DNA of 64,000 nucleotides from Mauremys mutica. Its lineage: Eukaryota > Chordata > Testudines > Geoemydidae. The first letter of the stretch is position 1. Every line of letters starts with the position of its first letter. The notes beneath the pieces are model-generated. The model did no database searches. It was given only the letters and a program-made list of their open reading frames with translations, and was not told where the DNA came from. The DNA lies in the NCBI RefSeq assembly GCF_020497125.1, contig NC_059087.1:15471925-15535924 (forward strand). Direction: 5' to 3'. Shown here piece after piece: positions 1-10,419 of the stretch. Both the position numbers and the translations under genes were made by a program.

Positions 1-214
1 AATTTGAAGAACAGATTATATATTGGGTATTTTTAATAATAAGACATGATAAATGAGCACCCACCTCCTTTAGATTTCATGTGAACTGAGAGACATTTTG
101 GCAGGAGCTTCTTAAAAAAAAGCCCAACCCTGAAATGAGGTTTTGGTTCGAAGTCCATAAGACTTTCTGACAGCCTGATTTCCTATTTGCTTTTGAAGGG
201 GTGGGGGTCAATTT
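1..214. other. Unassigned AT-rich sequence
   Basis: No open frame, repeat family or RNA gene recognised. A short poly-A run lies near 114-121. Confidence 0.4.
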
Positions 215-378
215 ACAATTTCAAAGCACTTTAAAAACATTAACAAATCCCTTTGGCCCTTGGTAGGTAATTTCCATTTTACTGATGGAGGAGGGAGGAA
301 TGAGAAATGGAGAAATTGACTTACTCAAAGACATGCAGCACATCACTAGGAGAGCCAGGATTAGCCCTCCGGGGCCCT
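215..378 (-). repeat. MIR/CORE-type SINE fragment, antisense
   Basis: Read on the plus strand, this matches the reverse complement of MIR. The order is a segment resembling the 'caaagcacttta' 3' region, then 'ccattttactgatgg', then 'gagccaggattagccctc', as in antisense MIR copies. It is diverged, and the tRNA-related head is not clear. Confidence 0.6.
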
Positions 379-397
379 GAATTCTCAGTTACATGAT

Positions 398-707
398 GGG
401 TATGTCTACACAGCCCACAACAGCGAGCCTCCGAGCCCATGGGGACGGACTTGGGATAGTGGAGCTTGCACCTGCGCTCTAAAAATAGCTATGTAGATGG
501 TGTTTCGATGTTGTGGCTTGGGCTGGAGCTCGGACTCCACTGAAGGCTGCGGGGGTGGGAGGCTACAGAGCCTGGGCTCCAGCCCAGGCCGCACCTTCAA
601 AGCGCTGTCTACACAACTATTTATAGAGCATTAGCACATGCCCTGTTAGCCCAAGTCTGGTGACGCGAGCTGGGAGGCTTGCTGCCAGGGGCTGAGTCGA
701 TGTTCCC
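398..707. mobile_element. Palindromic foldback DNA element (TGTCTACAC type)
   Basis: Starts with 'gggtatgtctacacag'. The two halves are imperfect reverse complements around about 550. For example, the left-arm segment with 'aatagctatgtagatggtg' pairs with the reverse complement of the right-arm segment with 'ctgtctacacaactattta'. The interior is GC-rich. The right end is degraded and no target duplication is visible. The structure fits a non-autonomous cut-and-paste element (MITE). The family assignment is from memory. Confidence 0.7.
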
Positions 708-709
708 TA

Positions 710-751
710 TAAGGCCTCTTTACACAGCCAGAGTGGTATAAAGAGGCCTTA
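710..751. repeat. Short inverted repeat, abutting the foldback element
   Basis: The arms 'taaggcctcttta' and 'taaagaggcctta' are perfect complements around a spacer of roughly 16 bases. It lies 2 bp after the 398-707 element and is followed by 'aatcaggccc', a phrase common at the ends of short turtle foldback elements. Confidence 0.6.
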
Positions 752-1039
752 GCAAAATTGTGAATCAGGCCCAGCATATCATAGTCCTCTGCTGAGTACA
801 TAGCCCACCTTGCTTCTCATCTCCAGTTCCTGATGATAAATGTTTAGCCACATCAACTCTTCCATTTGGAGCCCTGCCAACTAGATCCTGAGCTTTTTGG
901 CATTGAATGTGATTATGCAATGACTTCCTCTTAAATTTGGCAGCTGCAGCTTTATCCTGGTCTGACTTTATCTATTGCTGAGATCGCATTAACAGCCTTG
1001 TCTGTCAAAGGTTATGGAAACATGATCCGGTAACTCTGT

Positions 1040-1199
1040 TTGCCAAAAGCTGTGAATGGGTGACAGGGGATGGATCACATGGTGATTACCTGTTCTGTTC
1101 ATTCCCTCCAGGGCACTTGACATTGGCCACTGTCGGTAGACAGGATACTGGGCTAGATGGACCTTTGGTCTGACCCAGTATGGCCGTTCTTATGTTTCT
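1040..1199 (+). mobile_element. CR1 LINE 3' end, 5'-truncated
   Basis: The segment contains 'gacaggggatggatcac', 'attggccactgtcgg' and 'gggctagatggacctttggt', and ends at 'gttcttatgttt'. This is the typical CR1 3' untranslated region of turtles, whose last bases form a short tandem motif. No reverse transcriptase coding remains. The sense orientation is fixed by the 3' terminus at 1199. Confidence 0.85.
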
Positions 1200-2440
1200 A
1201 CTGGCACCTTCCTTTTAGGTAAAAAAGTGGAGGAAAGCAAAAGCAAATCTAGTTCAACCAGTCCAGCGTATGTCTGTTACCCAGAATTTTCAGAACCTAA
1301 CACAGTGGTAATTTAACTGTTTTTCTCCAGGCGGTGTCGGGAATAAATCAATGGGAACACAGCGCTTCCATCTGATAAATGATTGATACAAGCAAGCATG
1401 CTCTTATTTAACTCTACTATTTATTAGCTATTCAGCACACACACACGCAGTAGGTTTAGGACATCCCAGATACAGTTACCCACAGTCTGAGGTGGTTTCG
1501 AGTGATCACCAGCCTGGATTCCAGGGGCCCTCTTACCATCCAGCTGATGGGGAGTTTAAATGTCAGCTCTTTGCCTTAAGAAAGCTTCCTCAGACTGCTC
1601 CAAGGTATTTACTTTTACTTAATTTTTTTTATAGCTAACTTTAACAAAGCACATAACCTATAGTGATTCTTCTTGGGTTTGCATGATAATCTCTACTGGA
1701 TTACTAATTTTTTAATTTTAACAAACTACTTATTATTTTAAAACCTTTTAGCTAGAACAACAATATGTCAGGGGCACTTAAAACCAAGGTCACTATTTAT
1801 TCACTTTTTTCCATAATTCCCTGTTCCATTCTGATTAGTAAGATGCAAGTATGCAGTTGTCTGACTTTGTTTGACAAAGGCCTAAGATTATTCCTAGCTA
1901 TGTGATGTTTGGTTTCCGTCTGACAGTGGCTGAACATACAAAATGGCTGACTGCAGTACTGTCAAGTTCTGGGGTACATGCAGGAATGTCAAATTCCAGG
2001 GTAACATCTCCACCACTTCATTTTGAGGTTTGTGTCTTAGCATTCTTTTCTCCATTTCAGTGAGTAGCTCAGCGATTCTCTCTTAAGCCAATAGATATTT
2101 CAATCAAACAGTAGGCAAAATAAAAGTTTCTACATATTGGGCCAAATTTTCCAAGGGCCTCCAAAAATGCACCTACAGTACATGTGGGAGTCATCTGTTC
2201 ATGAATACAGAAGAGCTAATTGTGCATGTACAGTGAGTACCTCATTTGTATAGTAAGAAGCCTGTTTGCATATGAAAATACCCTGTCTGTCATTTTGTTA
2301 TCTCATTCACCCATTGTTACTGTGCATGGTCTGTACTGAAGTTACTTATTAGAGTCACTGCAGGTAGCACTGTCTGTAGTTAAGGTTGCCTAATACTTTC
2401 CATTAGAAGACTCTGGTTTTGGTTGCTAATAATTTTGTCA
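1200..2440. other. No gene recognised; AT-rich, T-runs
   Basis: About 1.2 kb without a convincing frame or repeat. There is a poly-T run near 1622-1630, a short CA run near 1436-1446, and low-complexity A/T around 1700-1745. An antisense retroviral LTR was considered for 1331-2040, but no paired ends or target duplication were found. Confidence 0.45.
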
Positions 2441-2850
2441 AACTTCCCTTGTTTGGGCTGAAATTTCCATCTTGCATATTTGAGTTTGGCCTTTTCTCAG
2501 AACAAGTCTGGAGAAAAAGTTGTAAAAAAAAAAATGCTTGTAGCCATTTCTTTGAGAAGCTCTAATGCCTACATGCTGTGAAGCTGGGACTTTAAATTTG
2601 GTGGTAGTCTCTGTAGTGTCATTGTTGTGCCTTTTGGTTTCCCTATGAAAACCCACCAAATTTTGACCAATTTATGAGCTCCTGAAAATCTCAGTATGCA
2701 CATGCTCAGTAATGACTCAACTGGTGAGTTTGGTGGCTACATTCTTTGAAGATTCCATCTATATTGAGTATGCTCCATCCTGGGGCTGTAGGGGTTGTTA
2801 GCTTAGGTGACAGAAATCTGTGCTGTGGATCTAACGACTCTAACTATGCT
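2441..2850. repeat. Possible old dispersed repeat, unclassified
   Basis: The minus strand reads like a diverged reptilian interspersed repeat around 2456-2720, with an internal poly-A run at 2523-2534. No terminal repeats or duplication are visible, so the call is weak. The 73-codon minus-strand frame inside it has no recognisable protein features. Confidence 0.25.
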
Positions 2851-3084
2851 GAGAAATCATGTTGGAGTTAGTAAGATTCCACATAATGGAATTTTCTTTT
2901 TTCAGTTTGCTTTTTTTAAAAACCAAGGAAATTACACATCATAACTATGTTAAAAGAACAGTAAGACTGCAAATTCAGAAGTTAGGAAATGCCAGAGTTG
3001 AGGTTACCCATGAAATCTTAATTCAGCCCGTGGTGCATATGCATTATGATACAGTTTTTACTTATAGGATCCCATACTTTTTTT

Positions 3085-3235
3085 CAGTTCTGCCAGCTGA
3101 CGTTGCTGTGCGACCTTGGGCAAGTCACTTAACATCTCTGCCTGTTTACCCCTACGTAAAATCAAAATATTACCAACATTCCTAAAGTGCTCTGAGCTCA
3201 CTGTAGGGCTCTATTGTAGGGCAAATTATTATTTT
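3085..3235 (+). repeat. MIR/CORE-type SINE
   Basis: The core phrase 'gcgaccttgggcaagtcac' followed by 'ttaacatctctgcctg' and a 'gtaaaat' stretch is the highly characteristic MIR centre. The downstream 'aaagtgctctgagctc' corresponds to the LINE-related tail. The 108-codon frame that overlaps it is accidental. Confidence 0.8.
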
Positions 3236-4525
3236 TTCTAATTAATCGGCAAACCCCTGTGCCTGTATCTCCGACTGTTTCTTTCTCCTTTTCATTAGTG
3301 CTTCTAAAAATTTTACATTGCATTCTGTCCTCTTTGCAAGCTCCAGAACAGGAAAAATCTGCCCACAGTATGTGTGCACAACACTGTCCCAGGAGGCAGT
3401 CAAGGCAGCTTAATACGGTGTTGCAGATAGCAAAATAAAAGAGTTATAATCCTGCAGCAGCAAAACACATCTCCAAAAAGATGAATTCTTTATCAAAATC
3501 CCTCAATCTCCTGCATATGAGAGAGCATTTTCAAAGGGAAGCTTCCTCCAGATGAGTGATTTTTTTTCCCCCAAGGATGTAAATTATTCCAAGGACAGAC
3601 TCTGATCTCCATCATTCCCCACCTACAATTCCCTTCCTAGCCTCATCGCCCTTTAACACAATAATCCTGGAAGTAGGCACAGTGTAGACTAATTGTGGTG
3701 GCCTTCCCATTGTACTGTATATCATGTGCCTGTCTCTAGCCAAGATATAAATTCCAGCATTTATGTACCTTGAGCTTCCAACTATCTTTAACTTTTATTG
3801 AAAAAGACAACACTAAATTACAGAGTCTGAATAGATCTCCTCCTCTCCTCCTATTTGACAAGAGCCTGCTCTGCATTTCCATGTTGTACGCTGTGGCTTG
3901 AAACTTGCATGAACCTTTGATGAATTCGCAGTCAGCCTCTTGAGGTTACATTTTCTTCTGTGATGTCAGATGCATTTATCAACACACAGTACTCTCATTT
4001 ACATTTACCCTATCATAACATCTTCTCATAAGCAAATACCCCATGTCAGTGGCTTATTTTAGAGTACTGTGCTTCACACTGATGTGAGGTATTCCTGTTA
4101 TGTTGCAGTAGACACACTAATATACCAGGGCACAAAAATGCAGTAATTCATCTTTGTTATGCGGGCACCTATCATCACACTGCTAATTAACTGTATTTTA
4201 TTTATACCTCACGTCTTGAAATTTGGAACGCAGCCTTTTCATTTTAATTTGAAGCCTAATCTCCAATTTGTGAGAGAAAACCAAAACATGTTGCCATGTA
4301 GATATCTATTAGGAAACAACTTAAGGAACAGTTAAGATACAATGAGGGGGGTGGGGCGGCTCTCATGCACTGTATCTTTAGGCAAATACCAGTATGTAGT
4401 TTGTTTCAAAGTTGCGATAATTCCCTGGCTGCTCTGTAATTACAATAGTCAGAGAGTTGGTACCTACCTAAGGTTTGTTTCATCAGCATTTTGCTTAAGC
4501 ATGTGTATCTTCCTCCTTTATAGAG
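3236..4525. other. No gene recognised
   Basis: About 1.3 kb of AT-rich sequence with only short chance frames, no simple repeats longer than about 10 bp and no element ends that I recognise. Poly-T/C occurs near 3560-3572. Confidence 0.4.
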
Positions 4526-4529
4526 ATAA

Positions 4530-4632
4530 GGTGAGTGAGGGTAATGTCTTTTATTGAATCAACTGCCGTTGGTGAAAGACACAAGCATTCGAGCTACACA
4601 GAGCTCTTCCTCAAGTCCTGGGAGGTACTTTT
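4530..4632 (-). repeat. Dispersed repeat with hammerhead-like core (PLE-like)
   Basis: On the minus strand, 4579-4615 reads as a degenerate hammerhead core: TTGAGGA, one extra A, a 4-bp stem (GAGC with GCTC), GAAT in place of GAAA, then a short hairpin. The flanking phrase 'caataaaagacattaccc' (minus strand) belongs to a repeat I recall as abundant in turtles and crocodilians. Penelope-like retroelements are known to carry hammerhead motifs. Assignment to that group is inference. This copy has core substitutions and should be inactive. Confidence 0.5.
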
Positions 4633-4639
4633 TTCTTAT

Positions 4640-4990
4640 GTGAGTTTCCTGCTTGGGCCAGTTGCTGTACATATGTATTGCACTTAAAGGACGTGTACCT
4701 AGAGCCAACATTTAGAAACACTTTAGCTTCTGTGGACTGAATGGCTAGAAAGGAGGATATTTGTACTACCATCGGAGATAGCTCATAATAGACCTCTAGG
4801 TGTTAGGGGTGAATCCACACTAGAAATTTTCAAGTCCATTATTTCCAAAGAGGGTAGCACTCTACCTGCATTAGCACCAGTGGCTCGCTTGAACATAAGG
4901 CATGGGTATATTTACCACTATGTCATCCATTCCTGCATTCCGCACTGTTGGAGCACTATGAATTGGTAGTAAGTAGAGCTGATAATAAGT
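4640..4990. other. No gene recognised
   Basis: About 350 bp between two repeats with no frame or family recognised. Confidence 0.4.
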
Positions 4991-4999
4991 GGAGCCTCT

Positions 5000-5150
5000 G
5001 ACTGCGAGGTGCTGGGACTGGACCGCAGGGATGGATCACTTGAAGTTTGCTCCGTTCTTTGAGGCATCTGGCACTGGCCGCTGTCAGAAGGCAGGGTACT
5101 GGGCTAGATGGACCATTGGTCCCACTCAGTATGACCGTTCTTATGTTTTT
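5000..5150 (+). mobile_element. CR1 LINE 3' end, 5'-truncated
   Basis: 'Ggatggatcacttga', 'ctggccgctgtcagaaggc', 'gggctagatggaccattggt' and a terminal 'gttcttatgttt' match the same CR1 3' region as the copy at 1040-1199, with small differences. The 127-codon plus frame running through it (4989-5372) is a translation of untranslated sequence. Confidence 0.85.
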
Positions 5151-5325
5151 TTCTTGTTGTTATGGCTAAAAAATGCAAAATATTTTTTTCAAAAAACATT
5201 TTCTTCTAAATTTTGTCTCTCTGAGAAGTCCATCCATCTAGAAACAAAAAAAAATAGAAAATTGTTTAACAATTTTTGGTCTAAATTTTTGCAAATTGAA
5301 AATTTTCAGCCAGCTCTAATAATAA
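5151..5325. repeat. AT-rich repeat remnant after CR1
   Basis: A-runs and T-runs that can pair, for example the self-complementary 'aattgtttaacaatt' at 5260-5274, end at 'cagccagctctaataat'. The phrase 'cagctcta' recalls the end of a reptilian foldback element. An 'agagctg' phrase just before the CR1 (4976-4982) may be the other end, which would make the CR1 a nested insertion. Weak. Confidence 0.25.
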
Positions 5326-6316
5326 TGAGTCAATGCTTCATGCTCACATGCTTCATGTTGAGCAAATGCTAAGTACTTTTCCAGAGTGCTTAGTGCCTTG
5401 TAGGATCCAGCCGCTGATGTTTTGGAATTGTCTCTACATCTTCTGCGACTGTACGTCAGTGACCACTCTTAGCAAAGAATATACTTGAGATCTTCATTTG
5501 ATGTGTGGGTTATCAGGTACAGTACCCAAAATACAGAACTACTGGGTAGAAAGGTTACTAATACTACTGTAATACTATGTCACTGGAGCTATATTATGCG
5601 ATTGCGGACCCTTGAAACAAAACGAGTACTACAATGATATTTATTTTTCTCTCCTGTTTTTCCCTGATGGTTTTTCCCCAATCTGCTTTCTCTCAAAATT
5701 AATCAAGATGAAACCAATTATTAATCTTGTTTAGAAGTGACCAGAGTTTAAACCAGAAGGATATTATAATGAAGCAACATTCATTTACTAAATTTAGTAG
5801 TATCCAGTAACAAGATGATACTTTCATTCATTAAAATTTGAAGTGACTTGAGTCTTGGATTTGAAATTACACACAGAAGGGCTTTATGATAATGGCAGTT
5901 CAACAACTTTCTGGGATACAATAAGACAAAGGGGAACTTCAGGGTAGAGAAAGATTTCTGACAATAAACACCTCTTCAAGGGGGGTGGGAGGTGGAACAA
6001 GAGGACGTTCATGTCTGTCATTAATGGCATGATTCTTATTGGGACAATGAAGCAGATGTTTAAAAATGTTATGCGTGTAAGACCGCATGCAAGGGTCAGT
6101 TGTATATTTCTGAAAATACAGATACAAAGTTAAAGCCATCTCTTGAAGCATGTTTCTTTCCTAATTGGACACTGTAAGCTCTCTTCTGTTTGGGCAATAC
6201 AAATCTTTTATTGCTTTTTCTGATCCCCTTTTAGTCAGGTGGACTCCTCCTAACTTAATGACGGATTGAAATCTGTTCTTTGTACAAGGCTCTTTACAGC
6301 TTTTCTCACACTCCTT
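5326..6316. other. No gene recognised
   Basis: About 1 kb of single-copy-looking AT-rich sequence. The only frame of any length (5939-6151, minus, 70 codons) has no recognisable features. Confidence 0.4.
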
Positions 6317-6432
6317 ACAGGGCAGATTGTGATCTCCTTACTCCCAATGGTGAGCGGTTAGTGGCACAGTGAGACTAATGACGTGAGTAACTGCTCACCA
6401 ATGGGAGTAACAGGTCCCAGTGTAGTCCATAA
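6317..6432. repeat. Foldback element remnant
   Basis: The arms 'actcccaatggtgagc' near 6340 and 'gctcaccaatgggagt' near 6393 are complementary at 15 of 16 positions, with a loop of about 40 bases. A short DNA-transposon-like foldback is the simplest reading. No target duplication found. Confidence 0.55.
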
Positions 6433-6700
6433 GGAGGGAGTAAGAATGTAAGCTGTCTTATGCCAATGATACAGCACTTGGATGGATGTGTCATGTGACT
6501 TTCCCATGTAGTTTTATAGTGATGTGGTGCTTCTATAGCATACAACCCATTCACACATAGCATGTTAATTGTTAGAAGACAACCAGATGGGCACTCATCC
6601 TGGCTGGTGGATCAAGCTGGCAGTCCTTGTCTACAGAGTCCCTTGTGCCTCCATAGCCCTAGACTCTCATTTTGCAAAGTCTCTCCTAGAGTTACTCATT

Positions 6701-6905
6701 TTAGAATCATAGCATTGTAGGGCTGGGGACCTCGAGAGTTCATCTAATCCAGTCCCCTGCACTCATGGCATGAGACCATCCCTGACAGGTGTTTGCCTAA
6801 TCTGCTCTTAAAAATCTCCAATGATGGAGATTTCACAACCTCCCTCTGCAATTTATTCCAGTGCTTAACCACCCTGACAGTTAGGAATTTTACTCCATTT
6901 TTGCT
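6701..6905 (-). mobile_element. CR1 LINE 3' end, antisense
   Basis: The plus strand opens with 'tagaatcatagcattgtagg' and continues through 'ctaatccagtcccctgc', 'gacaggtgtttgcctaatc' and 'aatgatggagatttcacaac'. This is the reverse complement of the canonical CR1 3' region, with the element's 3' terminus at 6701. It is 5'-truncated and contains no coding remnant. Confidence 0.9.
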
Positions 6906-7004
6906 CTATTATTTTCAGTTTCAAATATATTATTAAATCATCTGGTTCTAATAACTGGCAGCCTTGCTGATTTTGACTGTATGTCAACTGTGAATGTTAA
7001 TAAA

Positions 7005-7206
7005 GGGGAGGGAAAGGGATAGCTCAGTGGTTTGAGCATTGGCCTGCTAAACCCACGGTTGTGAGTTCAATCCTTGAGGAGACCACTTAGAGATCTGGGG
7101 CAAAATCAGTACTTGGTCCTGCTAGTGAAGGCAGGGGGCTGGACTCAATGACCTTTCAAGGTCCCTTCCAGTTCTAGGAGATTGGTATATCTCCAAAAAA
7201 TTATTA
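7005..7206 (+). mobile_element. tRNA-derived turtle SINE, near full length
   Basis: The head has an RNA polymerase III A box at 7020-7030 ('tagctcagtgg') and a B box at 7063-7073 ('gagttcaatcc'). The body follows with 'agatctggggcaaaa', then a tail with 'gacctttcaaggtccc' and 'ggagattggtatatct' that resembles a CR1 3' end. This two-part design lets the CR1 machinery mobilise the SINE. It is the best lineage marker in the window, pointing to cryptodiran turtles. The family is from memory. Target duplications are not clear. Confidence 0.88.
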
Positions 7207-9635
7207 TTAAAATGTCTTTAATCTATCCTGTTTTATTTTATCATGCACAAGTGAAGAACATAACATAACTGGTTATTAGTCACCTTCAGTTAGTGACCCA
7301 TGTCTAGCTTTAACCACTATATTAATGGTCAATATTTATGTTATGTTAGCACCCAGAAAAATACAGATTGAGGGTGAATGAGCAAGAGACTCAGAATCAT
7401 CTTCTTTTCTTCCCCAGCTTCTTTAGTGATCTTTTAAAACACAAAATCATAAATTATAGCACATCTTTAGTTTACATTCCCACTCGTCTATAAATGCATG
7501 TTGAAACCCTTTTATTTATTGGGGTTACAGACAGGTTAAACGAATTTTGTCTCACTGAAGGCAGCTTATTTCTTTTGTAAATCCTGGATTCTATAATAGA
7601 TATAATTGGTTTAAATTTGGTTCAAACAGCAGTCTGTTTTCCCTCTTGAACTGTTTTACATTTGCTAGTGCTTATTTTGTATTGTAAATACAGAGACGTT
7701 TTGTTTCTGTCATCCTCACAATACAAAATAGGAGTCATCTTAGAGTGGTATTTGCCATTTAAGTTTTGAGTGATTAAAATAAAGATCAATATCATAAGTA
7801 GTTGTTGTGAATGTCACTATTAGACACTGATGGCAAATGAATGTTTACAATATTAAAAAAAATCTAGGCAATTCAGTGGCTGGTATATGGGACTCTGAAG
7901 AACTAATGCATCTCTAGCTTTCAAAGTGGAGTCGGAACATGTATCTCAATGATAAATACATATTCTCCATTTAAAAAAAAACCAACCCCAAAACAGCAGT
8001 GTAAAATCAGAGCTTGATCCAGAGAGTCACACTAGGAGGCAAGGAGAGGGAGAGAAAGTGAATCGGAAGCAGCCAATCAGAGCATGCTGCTCATGCTTCC
8101 CTTTTGTTTCCAGTACAACAAGCTTTAGGTCGTCCTCCTAAAGCACTTGTTTAATTACAGCTTCAGGAACATAAAGCCTGTTATTATTTTAATGGAAGGA
8201 GCTGAGACTGAAATAAAACTGAGCTGGGCCCATGTCTTTTCCTGGCAACTTGTAATTTCGTGGATGGAAAAAACACCTGTTCAGTGGGGAATCCTTATCA
8301 TTATGTTTTAGATTTCGCCATTAATTTATTTTACAGTCTTTAAGCATATATACAGATGGGAAGCAACAGCATTCATGGCTCCTCCTCACTCTCTCCCTAG
8401 GAGGTATTGCAAGGCAATAGCTGCTTCATTAGTATATAGCAACCAGATTCAGGGTTTACATATGCAGTGAACGGCTCAGAAGTAGGGAGACTTGGAAACA
8501 CACTTAAAACATCCTCCAGGAATATAAGTGACCTCAGGACACGAAACGACTGGTTCAGATAGCGACTTTCATGTTATGTGCAAGGTCATGATCCTGTAAA
8601 CTGCTGTACTTTCACTGAGCCTGGTTGGCTGAAGTCAGTAGGTCCCACACAGGTGCAGCAGTCTGCCCACACACTGTTGTTTGCAGATTAGGGCCTTAAA
8701 CATTGGTATGAACTGTTCACCCTGATGGCATAAGCTAATTCTGGGCTATGAATAACTTCGGGGCGTTACAGATTCCATTGTCCCAGGAAATCCTGTTTCA
8801 CAACTGCAATTTCAAAATAAGATATTCAGTGTTAATTTGCCTTTTTGAAATGTTGTGCCTGCTGACCCAAACACATCTGCATCTAAGTGGTGAGGGAATT
8901 AGAGTGTGTTGTCCTGCCTTTTTTGCCTGACAGAGACTCCCCAATAACAGGATTCATTAATTTTAATCTGTTTTAATCGCCTGCATACAAAATTAACTTT
9001 GAAGAATAAAACTCAGGAGTTCAGCAGAGGTTTTTAAGCCTTCTTAAAATAACATATTTTAAAGCAAATTTACTGCTGGTGAAAGATACAGCTCGGACAG
9101 GTCTGGAGATTTTTTTAGCCAAAAAATGGACTATGTCAATGCCCTGGTAACTTAACAACCTGCATCATCCACGACGTAGTGACCACTTTTTAAGGGTGGG
9201 AGAGTAGTCTAGCTGCCATGCCCCAACGCATCCATGATCCCCCTGTTGAAGGTGCCTGTAAGTGCTGGATAGAATGGCCATGTCTGTGGTATGAATATTT
9301 ATGCACTAGAATCTGCACTGAGGACTATTAATTCATTTCACAGTTAAGTCTCTGGATTGTCATTTGATTAGTTAGATTTAAAGCTTGGGGGTGTTTAAAC
9401 GTGGTTGGAGTGCTGCAGGCTTTTAAAATTGTGATTGTTCTTTCATAAGCCCCTTAACCAACTTTATAAATGTTGTCTTCTCCTGACACTGAATACATCT
9501 GAAGAAAAAAATTATTATACTGACCCTCAACATGAAAATATAGCAGCTGGAAAACCTGAAATACCCGCAGTGCTTACTAGAAGCAGAAATCTTATATGAA
9601 TGTGACAAACCTCTTTACATTTCATCTTAAGAAAT
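7207..9635. other. No gene recognised; includes candidate regulatory islands
   Basis: About 2.4 kb with no coding frame and no recognised repeat except short A-runs (near 7853-7861 and 7972-7981). The segment 8040-8340 is less AT-rich and has an information-rich texture resembling conserved non-coding sequence, but that impression cannot be tested here. Confidence 0.4.
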
Positions 9636-9639
9636 GCAT

Positions 9640-9800
9640 TAATTGCTCTAATTCCTTGTACCTGTACATAATTCCCATACTCAAACCCAATCTATCCTTC
9701 CCCATCAACCACAATAAAAAATACATACATATTATGTTAGGTAATCCTAACACCACCTTTCACTTACTTAAAGCCACCCCACTCTTTGACCCTTAAACAA
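9640..9800. other. G-depleted, C-rich strand-asymmetric stretch
   Basis: The plus strand carries very few G residues (roughly 5 percent) but many C residues, including 'cccaatctatccttcccc' and 'taaagccaccccactcttt'. This asymmetry resembles the light strand of vertebrate mitochondrial DNA. An embedded mitochondrial fragment was considered, but no mitochondrial gene could be matched. Confidence 0.4.
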
Positions 9801-9811
9801 TGTTCTCCTAC

Positions 9812-10003
9812 ACTGCAATCCAAGGTGTGATTGTAGCACAGATAGACATACCTGCACTCAGTATACTCATGCTCCCATGGCTAAAATTAGCAGTGTTGTC
9901 ACAGTAATGCAAGCTTCCATATGGACTACAAACATGAGTATATACTCGTGGCATGCTCGAACAGTCCATATTGAAGCCTGTACCACCACCCAAGAGGTCA
10001 ATC
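9812..10003. repeat. Foldback element fragment (same family as 31498-31770)
   Basis: 'Gtgtgattgtagcac' and 'gatagacatacc' at the left, then 'ctaaaattagcag' and 'gtatatactcgtgg', parallel the element at 31498-31770 in the same order. It is directly followed by the GC-rich hAT-like element, so it may be the insertion target. Confidence 0.5.
9996..10003. repeat. 8-bp target site duplication, left copy
   Basis: 'Ggtcaatc' is identical to the copy at 10269-10276 and immediately flanks the element ends. An exact 8-bp duplication is the signature length of hAT transposition. Confidence 0.9.
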
Positions 10004-10268
10004 CAGGGGCGGCTCCAGGCCACAGCATGCCAAGCGCGTGCTTGGGGCGGCATGCCGCGGGGGGTGCTCTGCCAGTCGTCTGGAGGGCGGCAGGCAGGCT
10101 GCCTTCGGTGGCATGCCTGCGGAGGGTCCGCTGGTCCCGCGGCTCCGGTGGACCTCCCACAGGCGTGCCTGCGGAGGTCCACCGGAGCCGCGGGACCGGC
10201 GACTGGCAGAGCGCCCCCCGCGGCATGCCGCCCTGCTTGGGGCGGCGAAATGTCTAGAGCCGCCCCTG
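10004..10268. mobile_element. hAT-like GC-rich foldback MITE
   Basis: The ends are perfect 12-bp inverted repeats ('caggggcggctc' and 'gagccgcccctg'), and the long arms are nearly fully complementary around a centre near 10148-10160. It is flanked by the exact 8-bp duplication 'ggtcaatc'. It is far more GC-rich than its surroundings. The palindrome explains why long open frames occur on both strands here (up to 162 codons). They encode no transposase domain and are not genes. The element is non-autonomous and would have relied on a hAT transposase in trans. Confidence 0.92.
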
Positions 10269-10276
10269 GGTCAATC
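10269..10276. repeat. 8-bp target site duplication, right copy
   Basis: Identical to 9996-10003 ('ggtcaatc'). Confidence 0.9.
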
Positions 10277-10377
10277 CATTTCCTATTGAAGACCATGAGT
10301 GCTGCACTTGGCCCTATGTCACCAGTAGTATGTCATATATACAGCAGGTCCATTTCTGAAGTCAGTTCTCTTTACCT

Positions 10378-10415
10378 AGGCAAAATTCCCATTGATTACA
10401 GTGGGAATTTTACCT
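10378..10415. repeat. Short hairpin element
   Basis: 'Aaaattccca' and 'tgggaatttt' are perfect 10-bp arms around a loop of about 10 bases. The outer 'agg' and 'cct' extend the symmetry with mismatches. One of several small palindromes in the window. Confidence 0.6.
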
Positions 10416-10419
10416 GAGT

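Noticed and set aside
1331..2040. Antisense retroviral LTR
   Set aside because: No TG...CA pair with a 4-6-bp duplication, and no primer-binding site or polypurine tract was found.
2859..3185. 108-codon plus-strand frame
   Set aside because: It runs into a MIR and has no protein resemblance.
4989..5372. 127-codon plus-strand frame
   Set aside because: It is a translation of a CR1 3' untranslated region and the AT-rich sequence after it.
7005..7090. tRNA gene (A and B boxes present)
   Set aside because: The boxes belong to the tRNA-derived SINE head. No intact cloverleaf, and a SINE body follows.
9596..9796. Cytochrome b fragment of mitochondrial origin
   Set aside because: A few residues resemble a conserved block, but spacing to the neighbouring block is wrong. 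Only the base bias remains as a hint.
9808..10417. Long open frames on both strands (up to 162 codons)
   Set aside because: They are mirror images inside the GC-rich hAT-like palindrome. The arms encode complementary low-complexity peptides without a transposase domain.
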